A stretch of DNA of 64,000 nt from Bacilli bacterium. Its GTDB lineage: Bacteria > Bacillota_I > Bacilli_A > RF39 > UBA660. Under the pieces are notes generated by a model, which ran no database searches, was not told the DNA's origin, and saw only the letters and a program-made list of their open reading frames with translations. Both the position numbers and the translations under genes were made by a program. Location of the stretch: assembly GCA_017409785.1 (NCBI GenBank), contig JAFQSD010000002.1:1-64000 (forward strand). The letters are read 5' to 3'. Shown one piece after another: positions 52,380-60,871 of the stretch (position 1 is its first letter; every line of letters begins with the position of its first letter).

Positions 52380-53526
52380 CTTCCTCTTTTGCTTCTTCTA
52401 TAACAATCTCTTTATAAGAAGTAATATCTTCTTTAACTTTAAAAAATACTTCTACTATTATTTTACTATTTTTTAGTTGTTTTTTCAAAACTTTTTTAGA
52501 TAGTATTGTATCATCTTTTCCTAAGTTTAAAAGTAACTTTTCCTCAGCAATTTTCAAGGCCTCTTCTTCACAATTATCTAACGTATATAAAATCTTCTTT
52601 TCAACAGTTTCAAAAAGTTTTACTAAAGAAAGCCTAACTGGCAATATTTGATTGCCAAACTCAAATAAATTCCTTTCCTTATAAGTTTTATACTTATTAA
52701 AAAATATATAATTTTTATTTAAAAATTTATATTTAATTCCATACTTATTTTTACCAGTATTTTTACTTTCATAAAACTTTGTCGGAAGTTCTACATTTAC
52801 TTGATACCAAACTTCTCCATAAACTCTTCCTTTAGCACATTTATTAGAAACAACATCTTCTTTATTATGTATAACACCACTAATAATTACATCATCTTTT
52901 AATACATAATCATTTCTTTTTTTTACAACCTCTCCAACTTCAGCACTAATTTCTAAAATAACGGCATTCTTTTTTGCTACAATGTTTCTATTATTACATA
53001 TTTCTTCTTCATCATTTAACTTTCTTTGTTCAACTTTTACAATATATTTAGTACCTACTTCTTCTATTTCTAACCACTCAATATCATTTTTTTCTTTTAC
53101 CAATATTTCTTTAATAATTTTTTCTTTTTCATTAAAATTAACCTTAAAGTTAAATTTACTAATACCTAAGTTTTTTAAATCATTAATTATTATATTTCTA
53201 ATCTCTTTATTTGAATGAATAACTTCTACATCAAATATTAAATTACTTAAAAATATATTTATAATAATACCCATAATAAAAAATAATATGAAAAAGAAAT
53301 ATTTTCTTACTATTTCTTTAACTTTCAAAACACCACAAACACTTACAACCTCAATATCATAACTTGTTTTAATCTTTTTAATTTTTTTATAACCATCTGC
53401 ATCAACAACAATATATAATTTTTTTACTTCTTTCCTAATATCATAAATATTTATCTTTCTATCAATTACTTTTCTTAAAAAATAATCAGGATTCTTCCCT
53501 CTAATACACAATTTATATCTATCCAT
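52372..53526 (-). CDS. yqfD: Sporulation protein YqfD
   Basis: A 384-residue protein of the YqfD family needed for sporulation in Bacillota. The N-terminal domain (RYKLCIRGKNPDYFLRK) is followed by a membrane helix near 85-105, and the C-terminal part has conserved ISAEVGEVVKKRNDYV and a VVSNKCAKGRVYGEVWYQV segment. It overlaps the end of yqfC and ends within the VanZ-like start. Length is typical. Confidence 0.93.
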   Translation of the reverse strand: MDRYKLCIRGKNPDYFLRKVIDRKINIYDIRKEVKKLYIVVDADGYKKIKKIKTSYDIEVVSVCGVLKVKEIVRKYFFFILFFIMGIIINIFLSNLIFDVEVIHSNKEIRNIIINDLKNLGISKFNFKVNFNEKEKIIKEILVKEKNDIEWLEIEEVGTKYIVKVEQRKLNDEEEICNNRNIVAKKNAVILEISAEVGEVVKKRNDYVLKDDVIISGVIHNKEDVVSNKCAKGRVYGEVWYQVNVELPTKFYESKNTGKNKYGIKYKFLNKNYIFFNKYKTYKERNLFEFGNQILPVRLSLVKLFETVEKKILYTLDNCEEEALKIAEEKLLLNLGKDDTILSKKVLKKQLKNSKIIVEVFFKVKEDITSYKEIVIEEAKEEGD

Positions 53527-53758
53527 GAAGAACCTCAATATTATTCACTTCACCAATAATTAAAACTTCTTTTTCTACTAATTTATTTAAAACTAAATTT
53601 TTACCCTTAATACTAATTCTTCTATCAATACCTTCTATTAATATATAATCACTATTCAAAGTATTAATTTTTTCATAATTAATAATATGAATTCTATCAC
53701 TATAAATAGTAAATCTAAACTCTTCATCTTTTACATATTCATATACTCTTCTAAACAT
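53519..53758 (-). CDS. yqfC: Sporulation protein YqfC
   Basis: A 79-residue YqfC-family protein, beta-rich (DRIHIINYEKINTLNSDYILIEG, RRISIKGKNLVLNKL). In Bacillota yqfC and yqfD form an operon under mother-cell control. The ATG at 53758, with AGGTGA upstream, is preferred over a GTG 9 bases earlier. It overlaps the yqfD start. Confidence 0.9.
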   Translation of the reverse strand: MFRRVYEYVKDEEFRFTIYSDRIHIINYEKINTLNSDYILIEGIDRRISIKGKNLVLNKLVEKEVLIIGEVNNIEVLHG

Positions 53759-53791
53759 AGTAATCACCTATAAAAGTATATGAACAACAAA

Positions 53792-53823
53792 TAAAAAAAT
53801 ATATTCTAATCGAATATATTTTT
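53792..53823 (-). terminator. Intrinsic terminator after the DUF285 gene
   Basis: AAATATATTC pairs with GAATATATTT, loop of 5, then seven T on the minus strand. Confidence 0.8.
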
Positions 53824-55810
53824 AAACAACAGTAAGAGAACTAACACCACTGTTAAGAAACATATTTGAAGCTGTTGATGAAGTAACCCAAGAACTAGAA
53901 ACTAAAATTTCTGTTAAAGAAGAAGTAGCATTAAACATATAATTCATACTAGTAACTTTTGCTGTATTAAAATTAGTCAAATCAAGAGATGTTAATGATG
54001 AAGCATTTCTAAACATATAATCCATACGTGTAACATTTGTCGTATCAAATTTTGACAAATCTAATGATTGCAGTGATTTACATCCATCAAACATATTGTG
54101 CATTTCAGTAACATTTGATGTATTAAAATTAGTTAAGTCTAAAGATGTAATTAAATATAAATTTTGGAACATATGCTTCATAGATTTAGCACTACTAGTA
54201 TCAAATTTACTAACATCTAAACTTGTAAGTTTTTCCATTCCATAAAATAAATAATCCATAGCTGTAACTAAAGATGTATTAAAATGAGTTACATCCAAAC
54301 TAGTAAGAGATTTAACATTATAAAACATATTTGACATATTAGTAACATTTGACGTATCAAATGAACTAATATTAAGATTATTTAATGATTGCATGTTGTA
54401 AAACATACATAACATATTTGTTGCACTGCTAGTATTAAAATGGCCTAAATTTAATGTAGTTAATTTACTAACTCCAGAAAACATAGAAGAAAAATTCTTA
54501 ACAGAAGAAGTATCAAATGAGCTTATATTTAGTGTTTCTAGCAAGCTCATATCTTTAAACATCCCAGCCATATTTATAACACTTGAAGTATCAAAAAAAC
54601 TTAAATCTAAAGTTGTAAATGCCGTTCCTGAAAACATCGAGTCCATACGCATAGCATTTGTAGTATTCCAATTACTCATATTAATGTAGCTTAAATTCGT
54701 ACAACCGTTAAACATATTGAACATATTTGAAACACTATTCATTTTAATCATACTAAGATCTAGCGATGTAAGAGAACTACATCCTTCAAACATCGAAAAC
54801 GTTGCATATACCGGGCTTGTATCAATATTATCAAACACAATACTTTTAACATTGCTCATCCCTTTAAAAGCCATTCCCAAATGAGTAACTTTCATAAGCC
54901 ATTCAGACCCAATCCATAATTTATTGTTAGAATCAACCCAAGCTATAATACTTTTATCATCATCTTTCGATAAATCATAAGAAACCTGAGCAGCAGCAAC
55001 ACCTTTTGGATCAATATAATCTACAAACTCAATACTAGTTATTTTATTAATATAATTAGCTTCTTTATAATAAGTATCTTCTCCATACAAAGATTTCATA
55101 ACCGTACTAGATCGATACATCACTTCTATATCACCAGTAACTACATCAACATTTAAAGTATTATTAACATATGAATAATTATCTAATTTAACACCATTAG
55201 TATAAGGAACAACTTTAGGAGGAACAGGACTAGTAAATGTAATATTCAAATTTCCTCCATCAATAACACTCGTTGGATAATTATTATTAGTTATACCATC
55301 ATAAGTAATTGTATGCATTTTTCTAAATTCAAAATCAAGTCTTAGCTCATGGTCTTTTGTAACTGCATCATAAGTATCATATCCTATTGTAATATTAAAT
55401 TTTGTTGTTGAACCTAAGCTACACTTTCCATTACCATCGCATAATTTACTACCCATTTCATAATTATCTACTATTTTTAATAAATTATCTGAAAGACCAT
55501 TAATCGCATATATTCCCATCTCTGTATTACCGAAATTAGTAACACTTACTTCTAACGTAACAGTTGAATTAGAATCATTTAAACTTATATTTCCCACAAC
55601 ACTATCATAGTCATAATCTAAATTTGATGTAGAACCATTATTAGCAGATACAAATTTAACTCCTGTTACTCTAATATCTTTATTAATTCTTACATCTGCA
55701 ACAATATTACTAATAGACATCTCACTACCAAAAGCAGCATAACCTAAAGTCAAAGTACAAACCAATAACATAACAAAAATAATTAAAATATTCTTATAAC
55801 TATTTTTCAT
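53822..55810 (-). CDS. DUF285/BspA-like leucine-rich repeat surface protein
   Basis: A 662-residue protein. A signal peptide ends near LGYAAFG, which resembles SipW-type export signals. A beta-rich domain (about 28-230) follows, with VTGVKFVSANNGS and TLEVSVTNFGNTEMGIYAI. Residues about 300-650 hold about 14 DUF285 repeats of 23-24 residues (LDLSFFDTSSVINMAGMF-like). Such proteins are cell-surface adhesins in gut Bacillota and mollicutes. No LPXTG or C-terminal helix is seen, so its attachment is unclear. Confidence 0.88.
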   Translation of the reverse strand: MKNSYKNILIIFVMLLVCTLTLGYAAFGSEMSISNIVADVRINKDIRVTGVKFVSANNGSTSNLDYDYDSVVGNISLNDSNSTVTLEVSVTNFGNTEMGIYAINGLSDNLLKIVDNYEMGSKLCDGNGKCSLGSTTKFNITIGYDTYDAVTKDHELRLDFEFRKMHTITYDGITNNNYPTSVIDGGNLNITFTSPVPPKVVPYTNGVKLDNYSYVNNTLNVDVVTGDIEVMYRSSTVMKSLYGEDTYYKEANYINKITSIEFVDYIDPKGVAAAQVSYDLSKDDDKSIIAWVDSNNKLWIGSEWLMKVTHLGMAFKGMSNVKSIVFDNIDTSPVYATFSMFEGCSSLTSLDLSMIKMNSVSNMFNMFNGCTNLSYINMSNWNTTNAMRMDSMFSGTAFTTLDLSFFDTSSVINMAGMFKDMSLLETLNISSFDTSSVKNFSSMFSGVSKLTTLNLGHFNTSSATNMLCMFYNMQSLNNLNISSFDTSNVTNMSNMFYNVKSLTSLDVTHFNTSLVTAMDYLFYGMEKLTSLDVSKFDTSSAKSMKHMFQNLYLITSLDLTNFNTSNVTEMHNMFDGCKSLQSLDLSKFDTTNVTRMDYMFRNASSLTSLDLTNFNTAKVTSMNYMFNATSSLTEILVSSSWVTSSTASNMFLNSGVSSLTVV

Positions 55811-55866
55811 AAGTTACCTCCTCTTAGTATATATATTTTATTATATCATAAAAAAATTATCTAAAA

Positions 55867-55894
55867 CAAAAAAAAGAAACTATTGCAGTTTCTC
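55867..55894 (-). terminator. Intrinsic terminator after the YqeY gene
   Basis: AGAAACT pairs with AGTTTCT across a 5-base loop, followed by eight T on the minus strand. Confidence 0.8.
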
Positions 55895-56317
55895 TTTAAT
55901 TATATTACTAACATCTTTCATGTCAGCTTTACCTTTAAGTTTAGCAGTTGCTTCTTTCATAACCTTACCCATATCTTTTGGACCTTCAGGTTTAACTTCA
56001 TCAAAAATTTCATCAATAATTTTTTGAACTTCTTCTAAAGATAATTGTTCTGGTAAATAAGCCATTAAAATATCAACTTCACTTTGTGTCTTTTCTGATA
56101 AATCATTTCTTCCAGCTTTATCAAATTCTGCTATAGAATCTTTTCTCATTTTAATTTGTTTATTAACAACATCAATTAATAATTCATCATTAATTTCTCT
56201 TTTACGGTCGATATGTTCTTGATCCATTGCAGCCTTAACCATTCTAATAACTGTTAATCTTTCTTTTTCTTTGTTCTTCATGGCTTCTACCATATCTTGT
56301 TTTAACTTTTCTACCAT
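55880..56317 (-). CDS. GatB/YqeY-domain protein
   Basis: A 145-residue YqeY-type protein, helical, with RLTVIRMVKAAMDQEHIDRKR, DEFDKAGRNDL-like and AYLPEQLSLEEVQKIIDEI segments, and the terminal KGKADMKDVSNIIKEKL. The domain is the tRNA-binding tail domain of GatB; stand-alone members are thought to bind tRNA, with unclear function. In Bacillota it commonly follows rpsU; here one gene lies between. GGAGATG precedes the start. Confidence 0.93.
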   Translation of the reverse strand: MVEKLKQDMVEAMKNKEKERLTVIRMVKAAMDQEHIDRKREINDELLIDVVNKQIKMRKDSIAEFDKAGRNDLSEKTQSEVDILMAYLPEQLSLEEVQKIIDEIFDEVKPEGPKDMGKVMKEATAKLKGKADMKDVSNIIKEKLQ

Positions 56318-56357
56318 AATTTCATCTCCTTGTATCTATTATATAAAAATTTATTCA

Positions 56358-57302
56358 CTAATTCAATTGGTTATCTTCATCAGTTACATCTAAATATTTT
56401 TTAACTAATTGTTTTGCAGTTTCCATACTTTTTGCTTTTTCAACTTCATCTTTTGTACTTGCTACAACGCCACATGCAGTTAAGAAAGTAGCATAACTAC
56501 CAATATCAGTATAAGATTCAAATTCTGCTCTTATACCATTTAATCTACCACTAATTCTTCTATCAACTAAAATATTTTTAAAGAAATCATCCTCATATAA
56601 TGGTCTTAAAATCTCTGTTATAGAATCATCAACAACTTCATGTCTAGGACAACTTACAACTTCATCTAAATTTCTTTTAATATCTTCGTTATCAATATCA
56701 ATTAATAAAAACTCATATATTTCATTCATGATTTCATCGCTTTGCATAGCATTAATTGCTTCTTCTGCTTTAATATGAATATTTTCACGAGAAGCAAAAA
56801 CATCAAGTGAAATTCCCATTCTCGCTGCCAATCTTCCTTGAACACTAACTACAGGATTATTCATTGAATTTAATACGTGATTAACTTGATGAATAACACT
56901 TCTAAGTAGTGTTGCTTTATCAACACTTCCATCATTTTGTACATAAACGCATCTATCGAATTTATATTTTCTTCTATGATTTTTATCTACATATTCATGT
57001 CCAGTAACTTCATAAAATGTCCCCGGAGCATGACTAACAATCTCACTGACATCACTCTTAGAAACTTTATATTTTTTCATTAAAAAATCTTCAATAGATT
57101 CATCACAAACAACAAACCTTGTTTTTAAAAAAGCCACATAAATTTCATTTAATGCTTCTTGTCCATAATGCACAAGCATCCCTGCAAAAGCAAGTTCTAA
57201 AACATCACTTAATTCACTACTTGTTCCATTAATATGATTAATTTGTTTAATAATTTCTTTACTATAATTTAATCTTTCATTAACAACATCATGCATACTC
57301 AT
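56358..57302 (-). CDS. Hypothetical helical protein
   Basis: A 314-residue soluble protein, mostly helical. The centre has SVIHQVNHVLNSM, which resembles a metallopeptidase HExxH helix but has Gln in place of Glu-His spacing (HQVNH), so activity is doubtful. Cys residues occur singly. No recognised family. It lies between rpsU and the yqeY gene on the same strand; AGGGGG precedes the ATG. Confidence 0.7.
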   Translation of the reverse strand: MSMHDVVNERLNYSKEIIKQINHINGTSSELSDVLELAFAGMLVHYGQEALNEIYVAFLKTRFVVCDESIEDFLMKKYKVSKSDVSEIVSHAPGTFYEVTGHEYVDKNHRRKYKFDRCVYVQNDGSVDKATLLRSVIHQVNHVLNSMNNPVVSVQGRLAARMGISLDVFASRENIHIKAEEAINAMQSDEIMNEIYEFLLIDIDNEDIKRNLDEVVSCPRHEVVDDSITEILRPLYEDDFFKNILVDRRISGRLNGIRAEFESYTDIGSYATFLTACGVVASTKDEVEKAKSMETAKQLVKKYLDVTDEDNQLN

Positions 57303-57356
57303 AAAAAATCCCCCTTTAAGAGTGAAGTTATCATATCACAATCTTCACTTATAGTC

Positions 57357-57386
57357 AAAAAAAAATAGAGATTAATAATCTCTATT
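57357..57386 (-). terminator. Intrinsic terminator after rpsU
   Basis: AATAGAGATTA pairs with TAATCTCTATT, followed by nine T on the minus strand; overlaps the end of rpsU. Confidence 0.8.
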
Positions 57387-57572
57387 GTTAGCACGATTTC
57401 TCTTTTGAGAATTTTTAATACCTTCTTTTTTAGCAAGTCTTCTTCTTACTCCTGGTTTATCGTAAGCTTCTCTTTTTTTGAATTCTGAAGGGACACCGTC
57501 TCTTGCTACTTTTTGCTTAAACTTTCTTAGAGCTTGATCTAAGTTACCTCTAACAGTTACTTTAGTTGCCAT
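57372..57572 (-). CDS. rpsU: 30S ribosomal protein S21
   Basis: A 66-residue basic protein, with the S21 pattern VRGNLDQALRKFKQKVARDG, FKKREAYDKPGVRRRLAKKEG and an Arg/Lys/Asn-rich C-terminus (NRANNRDY). GGAGG lies 7 bases before the second of two adjacent ATGs. It is slightly longer than the common 57-58 residues. It ends in a terminator. Confidence 0.96.
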   Translation of the reverse strand: MATKVTVRGNLDQALRKFKQKVARDGVPSEFKKREAYDKPGVRRRLAKKEGIKNSQKRNRANNRDY

Positions 57573-57671
57573 CATTATCCCTCCCTTCGCTTCAACTACA
57601 ATGAATTATATCAGATGATTCTTTATTTTTCAACAACTTTTTCCACTTTTTTTAGGAAATTTCTACTTTTT

Positions 57672-57812
57672 TTACAAAAAACGCAAACATTTTCCAATAA
57701 GTAAACCCAAATAAAAAACATATTTCAATACTAATCCCATAATAGGAAAACTTAAAAACACTAAAATAATTCTAAAAATATTAACTAAATATCTTTTTAA
57801 TCTATTGGACAT
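57672..57812 (-). CDS. Small hydrophobic protein, likely bacteriocin immunity protein
   Basis: Forty-six residues: a basic start (MSNRLKRYLVN), two hydrophobic helices (IFRIILVFLSFPIMGLVL and YVFYLGLLIG), basic end KCLRFL. The ATG lies inside the 3' end of the upstream bacteriocin gene in another frame (overlap 57797-57812), the usual place of class II bacteriocin immunity genes. The RBS is weak (AAGAG 3 bases upstream), so coupled translation is likely. No family match was checked; the role is inferred from position and properties. Confidence 0.6.
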   Translation of the reverse strand: MSNRLKRYLVNIFRIILVFLSFPIMGLVLKYVFYLGLLIGKCLRFL

Positions 57813-57970
57813 AAACTCTTATCGTTCATTCTTCTAATAGACGATCCAACCGCATGTCCTGCATCATATAATACTTTAAACACTTCTGAAATAGCACTTA
57901 CTAATGTACCAGTTATAGTTGTTCCTCCACCAGAAATCATTTCTAATTTTTCTTCTTCAATTTTCTTCAT
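57797..57970 (-). CDS. Class II bacteriocin precursor A (double-glycine leader)
   Basis: Fifty-seven residues. A leader, MKKIEEEKLEMISGG, ends in a double-glycine processing site (cleavage after residue 15), and the mature part has 42 residues beginning GTTITGTLVSAISEVF. It is amphipathic and has a GxxxG motif (GHAVG), typical of two-peptide (class IIb) bacteriocins, with a single Cys near the end. AGGAAGG precedes the ATG; the start overlaps the stop of precursor B. The neighbouring exporter has the peptidase needed for cleavage. Confidence 0.82.
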   Translation of the reverse strand: MKKIEEEKLEMISGGGTTITGTLVSAISEVFKVLYDAGHAVGSSIRRMNDKSLCPID

Positions 57971-58122
57971 TAACTACACCTTCCTGGATTTGTATACCCT
58001 TCAATTATTCCTGAAATAAAAACTACTAAAGTTGTTATTCCAACTCCAACCGCAAACCATTCAATACCTCCACCAGATATTTTCTCAAGTTCACCATCAT
58101 TTATTTTCTTTATATTAATCAC
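57970..58122 (-). CDS. Class II bacteriocin precursor B (double-glycine leader)
   Basis: Fifty residues if the GTG at 58122 is the start. The leader MINIKKINDGELEKISGG matches the known pattern for peptidase-ABC exporters. The mature part (32 residues) begins GIEWFAVGVGITTLV, has a GxxxG motif (GIIEG) and ends GYTNPGRCS. The gene begins within the end of the accessory gene. Start is uncertain because the GTG has poor RBS spacing; ATT at 58119 or ATA at 58113 would fit AAGG better. The two precursors with GxxxG suggest a class IIb pair. Confidence 0.78.
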   Translation of the reverse strand: MINIKKINDGELEKISGGGIEWFAVGVGITTLVVFISGIIEGYTNPGRCS

Positions 58123-58522
58123 CTTCCCATATAATATTAAATGTTTTTAAGCTAGAAACATTTTTATTCATTATAGAAATATTTACTACATCGTTTACTT
58201 TGTACATATTAGAAATATTAACCTTAATATAAACCTGATTATATTTTTTACCTTCTCTTTCTAAAATATCCTTATCAATTTTAATTATTTCAAATTTCTT
58301 TTTCTTATTTTTTATATATAAATTTTTATTCTTACTAAATAACTTTATCTCATCATTATCTAATACTAATACAACTATATTCTTATTAAATATAACTCCA
58401 TTAAACACTTCATATAAAACAACTTTTTTATTAGAAAAAATTATAATAGTTATAAAAACACATATTAAAAAAAAACTAAATCCAACTAGTACTTTTCCAA
58501 AACTTTCATAACTTTTCTTCAT
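58115..58522 (-). CDS. Bacteriocin export accessory protein (tentative)
   Basis: A 135-residue protein with one N-terminal membrane helix (VLVGFSFFLICVFITIIIF) and a beta-rich outside domain (GVIFNKNIVVLVLDNDEIKLF, YNQVYIKVNISNMYKVNDV). This layout resembles a short form of the HlyD/BlpB-type accessory protein that works with peptidase-ABC exporters. The start at 58522 overlaps the exporter stop; an upstream ATG at 58537 is possible. I see no precise family. Confidence 0.65.
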   Translation of the reverse strand: MKKSYESFGKVLVGFSFFLICVFITIIIFSNKKVVLYEVFNGVIFNKNIVVLVLDNDEIKLFSKNKNLYIKNKKKKFEIIKIDKDILEREGKKYNQVYIKVNISNMYKVNDVVNISIMNKNVSSLKTFNIIWEGD

Positions 58523-60584
58523 AAATTTTCCCATCAATTATTTTTATCCATCTATCAAATAATTTTTTATTATTTAATCTGTGACTAATTACAATAATAG
58601 TTTTATTTTTTAAATAAGAAAACATTTCTTTTAATATTTCTCTTTCTTTCTCAAAATCAATTTGTCCAAATGCTTCATCAAATATATAAATATTACTATT
58701 ACGAAGTAAGTAACGACAAAGAATAATTCTTTGTCTTTCTCCATTACTAAAATTAAAACCATTTTCTTCTACCATCATCTTATAATCAGTATCTCTCTTC
58801 TTAATAATTTCATCAACTTTAGTAACTTTACATACTTCATTTAATAGATCATCATTAATATCTCTTTCTAAAGTTAAATTATTATATAAAGTATCAGTAA
58901 ATAAAAATTCATTACTTGAAACATATGAAATATTCTTTCTAATATTTTCTAAATGATAATGATTAATATCAATACCACTTATTGAACACATTCCATAAGG
59001 TACTTCTAAATATCTCATTAATATTTTAACTAAACTACTTTTACCAGTTCCACTTTCACCCGTTAATAATATCTTTTCACCTTTTTTAATAACAAAACTT
59101 ATATTATCTAATATCTTTTTACTACCAAACTTATAAGTTAAATTATTAAACTTAATATCACCATCTAAAACATAATTATAATAATAAAAAGAACCATTAA
59201 ACTTTTCACTAGTAATTGTATATAAATCCTCAACCCTATCTAATGCAATTTTATAATTATAATATTCATCAATAATATAAATAATTTCTTCAACACTTCC
59301 TAAAAAATAAATTAAAAATGTCTGATATAACAAAACATCTCCTATTGTCATTGTTTCTCTTAGTATATAAATACTCCCCATACAATAAACAACTAATAAT
59401 AAAATATTTTTTATATTATCTTTAATAAATTTACTTATACTAACAAACAATAAATATAAATAGTTTTTTTCTAATAAATCACGATATAAAAGTAAAAATT
59501 TATCACTTAGTCTTTTCTCTATATGTCCTCCTTTTATAGTATCAACATTACTTAACGCTTCAAATAAATAAGAATTTACTTTCTCTTCACCATTACATAC
59601 TTTTATATATAATTTTCTCTTTTTCTTGTTTCTAACAACCATAGTTAGAAACATTAATAATAATAGTCCTAATAAAATACATGTAACGGTTTTATTAATA
59701 AAAAAAATAAAACTAAAAAATAAGAATAAACTAACTCCATCAATAATTAAAATTGAAAATAAACTAATCAAATAATTTTTCACTGTCGTTAAATCTTTAA
59801 GCCTAGTAATAACTTCACCAGTCGTTCTATTCTTATAATATAAATAAGGAAGTAAAAGAATTTGTTTAAAAGTTTTTATTGTTATAGTTTCATCAAGTAT
59901 ACAACTTAATTTTAAAACAATTAAATTTTTAAGTAATTCGCTAACTAATTTAAAGATATATATTACAAAAATAATAATTGAAATAATTTTTATATTAGTT
60001 CCAACATTATAATTAATTGAAAACTTAAGAAGATATTTAAAATTAAAAGAAACTAATATATTAAATATAAAATACATAAGTATTAACAATGATAATACTA
60101 GAAATATTTTTTTATTCTCAAAAAAATTATTTCGTATGGTTTTATAAACCATTCTTTTATTATTAAAAGTTGGAATGTTTTTATTAGGCTTTAATAATAT
60201 AAAGTTATTTGTAGAATGTAATTTAAATTCTGAAAAAGATATTGTTCTTTTTCCTTTAGCAGGATCCATTACTAAAAGTTTTTTATTATCTTTATCAACT
60301 TTATAAATTACTACAAAATGTTTATACTCTTTACTTACTAATAGATGAGCAATGCAAGGTAAGTTATTATTTTCTAAATTTGTCATGTCACCACAAACAC
60401 CTACAGCTTCAAAGCCAATCTTTTTCGCACCCTCAATTAAATTAAAAGCACTTACTCCATTCTTTGTGGTGTTTGTTATTTCTCTTAAATATTCTTTAGA
60501 TACTTCTCCACCATAAAATCTAATAATACTCAAAAGAGAACAAACACCACAGTCTTTAATTCCATCTTGTAATACAATCTTCAT
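58506..60584 (-). CDS. Peptidase-containing ABC transporter (bacteriocin exporter)
   Basis: A 692-residue PCAT that cleaves the double-glycine leader and exports the peptide. The N-terminal C39 peptidase has Gln6, Cys12 (QDGIKDCGVC), His89 (YKHFVVIY) and Asp107 (MDPAKG). Six membrane helices (about 160-420) follow. The ATPase domain has Walker A GESGTGKSS, a signature FSNGERQR, Walker B IYIFDEA and switch His in VISHRL, all intact. The two precursor genes lie downstream in the same operon. AGGTAGGAG precedes the ATG. A structured RNA lies upstream. Confidence 0.95.
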   Translation of the reverse strand: MKIVLQDGIKDCGVCSLLSIIRFYGGEVSKEYLREITNTTKNGVSAFNLIEGAKKIGFEAVGVCGDMTNLENNNLPCIAHLLVSKEYKHFVVIYKVDKDNKKLLVMDPAKGKRTISFSEFKLHSTNNFILLKPNKNIPTFNNKRMVYKTIRNNFFENKKIFLVLSLLILMYFIFNILVSFNFKYLLKFSINYNVGTNIKIISIIIFVIYIFKLVSELLKNLIVLKLSCILDETITIKTFKQILLLPYLYYKNRTTGEVITRLKDLTTVKNYLISLFSILIIDGVSLFLFFSFIFFINKTVTCILLGLLLLMFLTMVVRNKKKRKLYIKVCNGEEKVNSYLFEALSNVDTIKGGHIEKRLSDKFLLLYRDLLEKNYLYLLFVSISKFIKDNIKNILLLVVYCMGSIYILRETMTIGDVLLYQTFLIYFLGSVEEIIYIIDEYYNYKIALDRVEDLYTITSEKFNGSFYYYNYVLDGDIKFNNLTYKFGSKKILDNISFVIKKGEKILLTGESGTGKSSLVKILMRYLEVPYGMCSISGIDINHYHLENIRKNISYVSSNEFLFTDTLYNNLTLERDINDDLLNEVCKVTKVDEIIKKRDTDYKMMVEENGFNFSNGERQRIILCRYLLRNSNIYIFDEAFGQIDFEKEREILKEMFSYLKNKTIIVISHRLNNKKLFDRWIKIIDGKIYEEKL

Positions 60585-60651
60585 AAACTTACTTTCTCCT
60601 ACCTCCTACTTTATTATTCGCAATAACTTTTTTATTTTTTCGCAAAAAAGC

Positions 60652-60761
60652 AAAAAAAAAGAGAAACTTTCGTTTCTCTCTTTTATAGAGGTTGGATCTG
60701 CGCGTGAGTATGCTCTAGGACCTACAGAAAAATAACATTCTTGGTACTAGAACCAACCTCT
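60652..60761 (-). ncRNA. Structured RNA before the bacteriocin operon (unknown family)
   Basis: A transcript of about 110 bases can be drawn on the minus strand. GAGGTTGG (60753-60760) pairs with CCAACCTC (60688-60695), enclosing a second stem TCTAGTACC with GGTCCTAGA (one mismatch) and a loop with AGAA/TTCT pairing. GAGAAAC-GAAA-GTTTCTC followed by nine T (60652-60678) is a terminator. A promoter places the start exactly at the first stem. It may be a free ncRNA or a cis-acting leader of the exporter gene, for which I see no other promoter. It is not SRP RNA (no GGAAGGAAGCAG motif), tRNA or 5S. Confidence 0.6.
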
Positions 60762-60767
60762 AAATAA

Positions 60768-60796
60768 ATAGTAACATAATATTTTGACATATACAA
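60768..60796 (-). promoter_or_regulatory. Promoter of the structured RNA
   Basis: TTGTAT (60791-60796), 17-base spacer ending TGT, TACTAT (60768-60773) on the minus strand, an extended -10. Confidence 0.6.
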
Positions 60797-60842
60797 TAGA
60801 TTATTTAACTTTTTTTATTGTTTTAACATTTTTCGTCAATTT

Positions 60843-60862
60843 TTGACACTAAGATATGTCAA
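60843..60862. repeat. TTGACA/TGTCAA inverted repeat
   Basis: TTGACA-8-TGTCAA lies just after the ATP-grasp gene; further half-sites are TTGACA at 60785-60790 and GTCAA at 60835-60839. Possible operator or weak hairpin; no T run follows. Confidence 0.4.
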
Positions 60863-60871
60863 TCTATAAGA

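Noticed and set aside
60652-60761. SRP RNA, 6S RNA or tRNA identity for the structured RNA
   Set aside because: No GGAAGGAAGCAG core, wrong size for 6S, and no T- or D-arm; left as unassigned.
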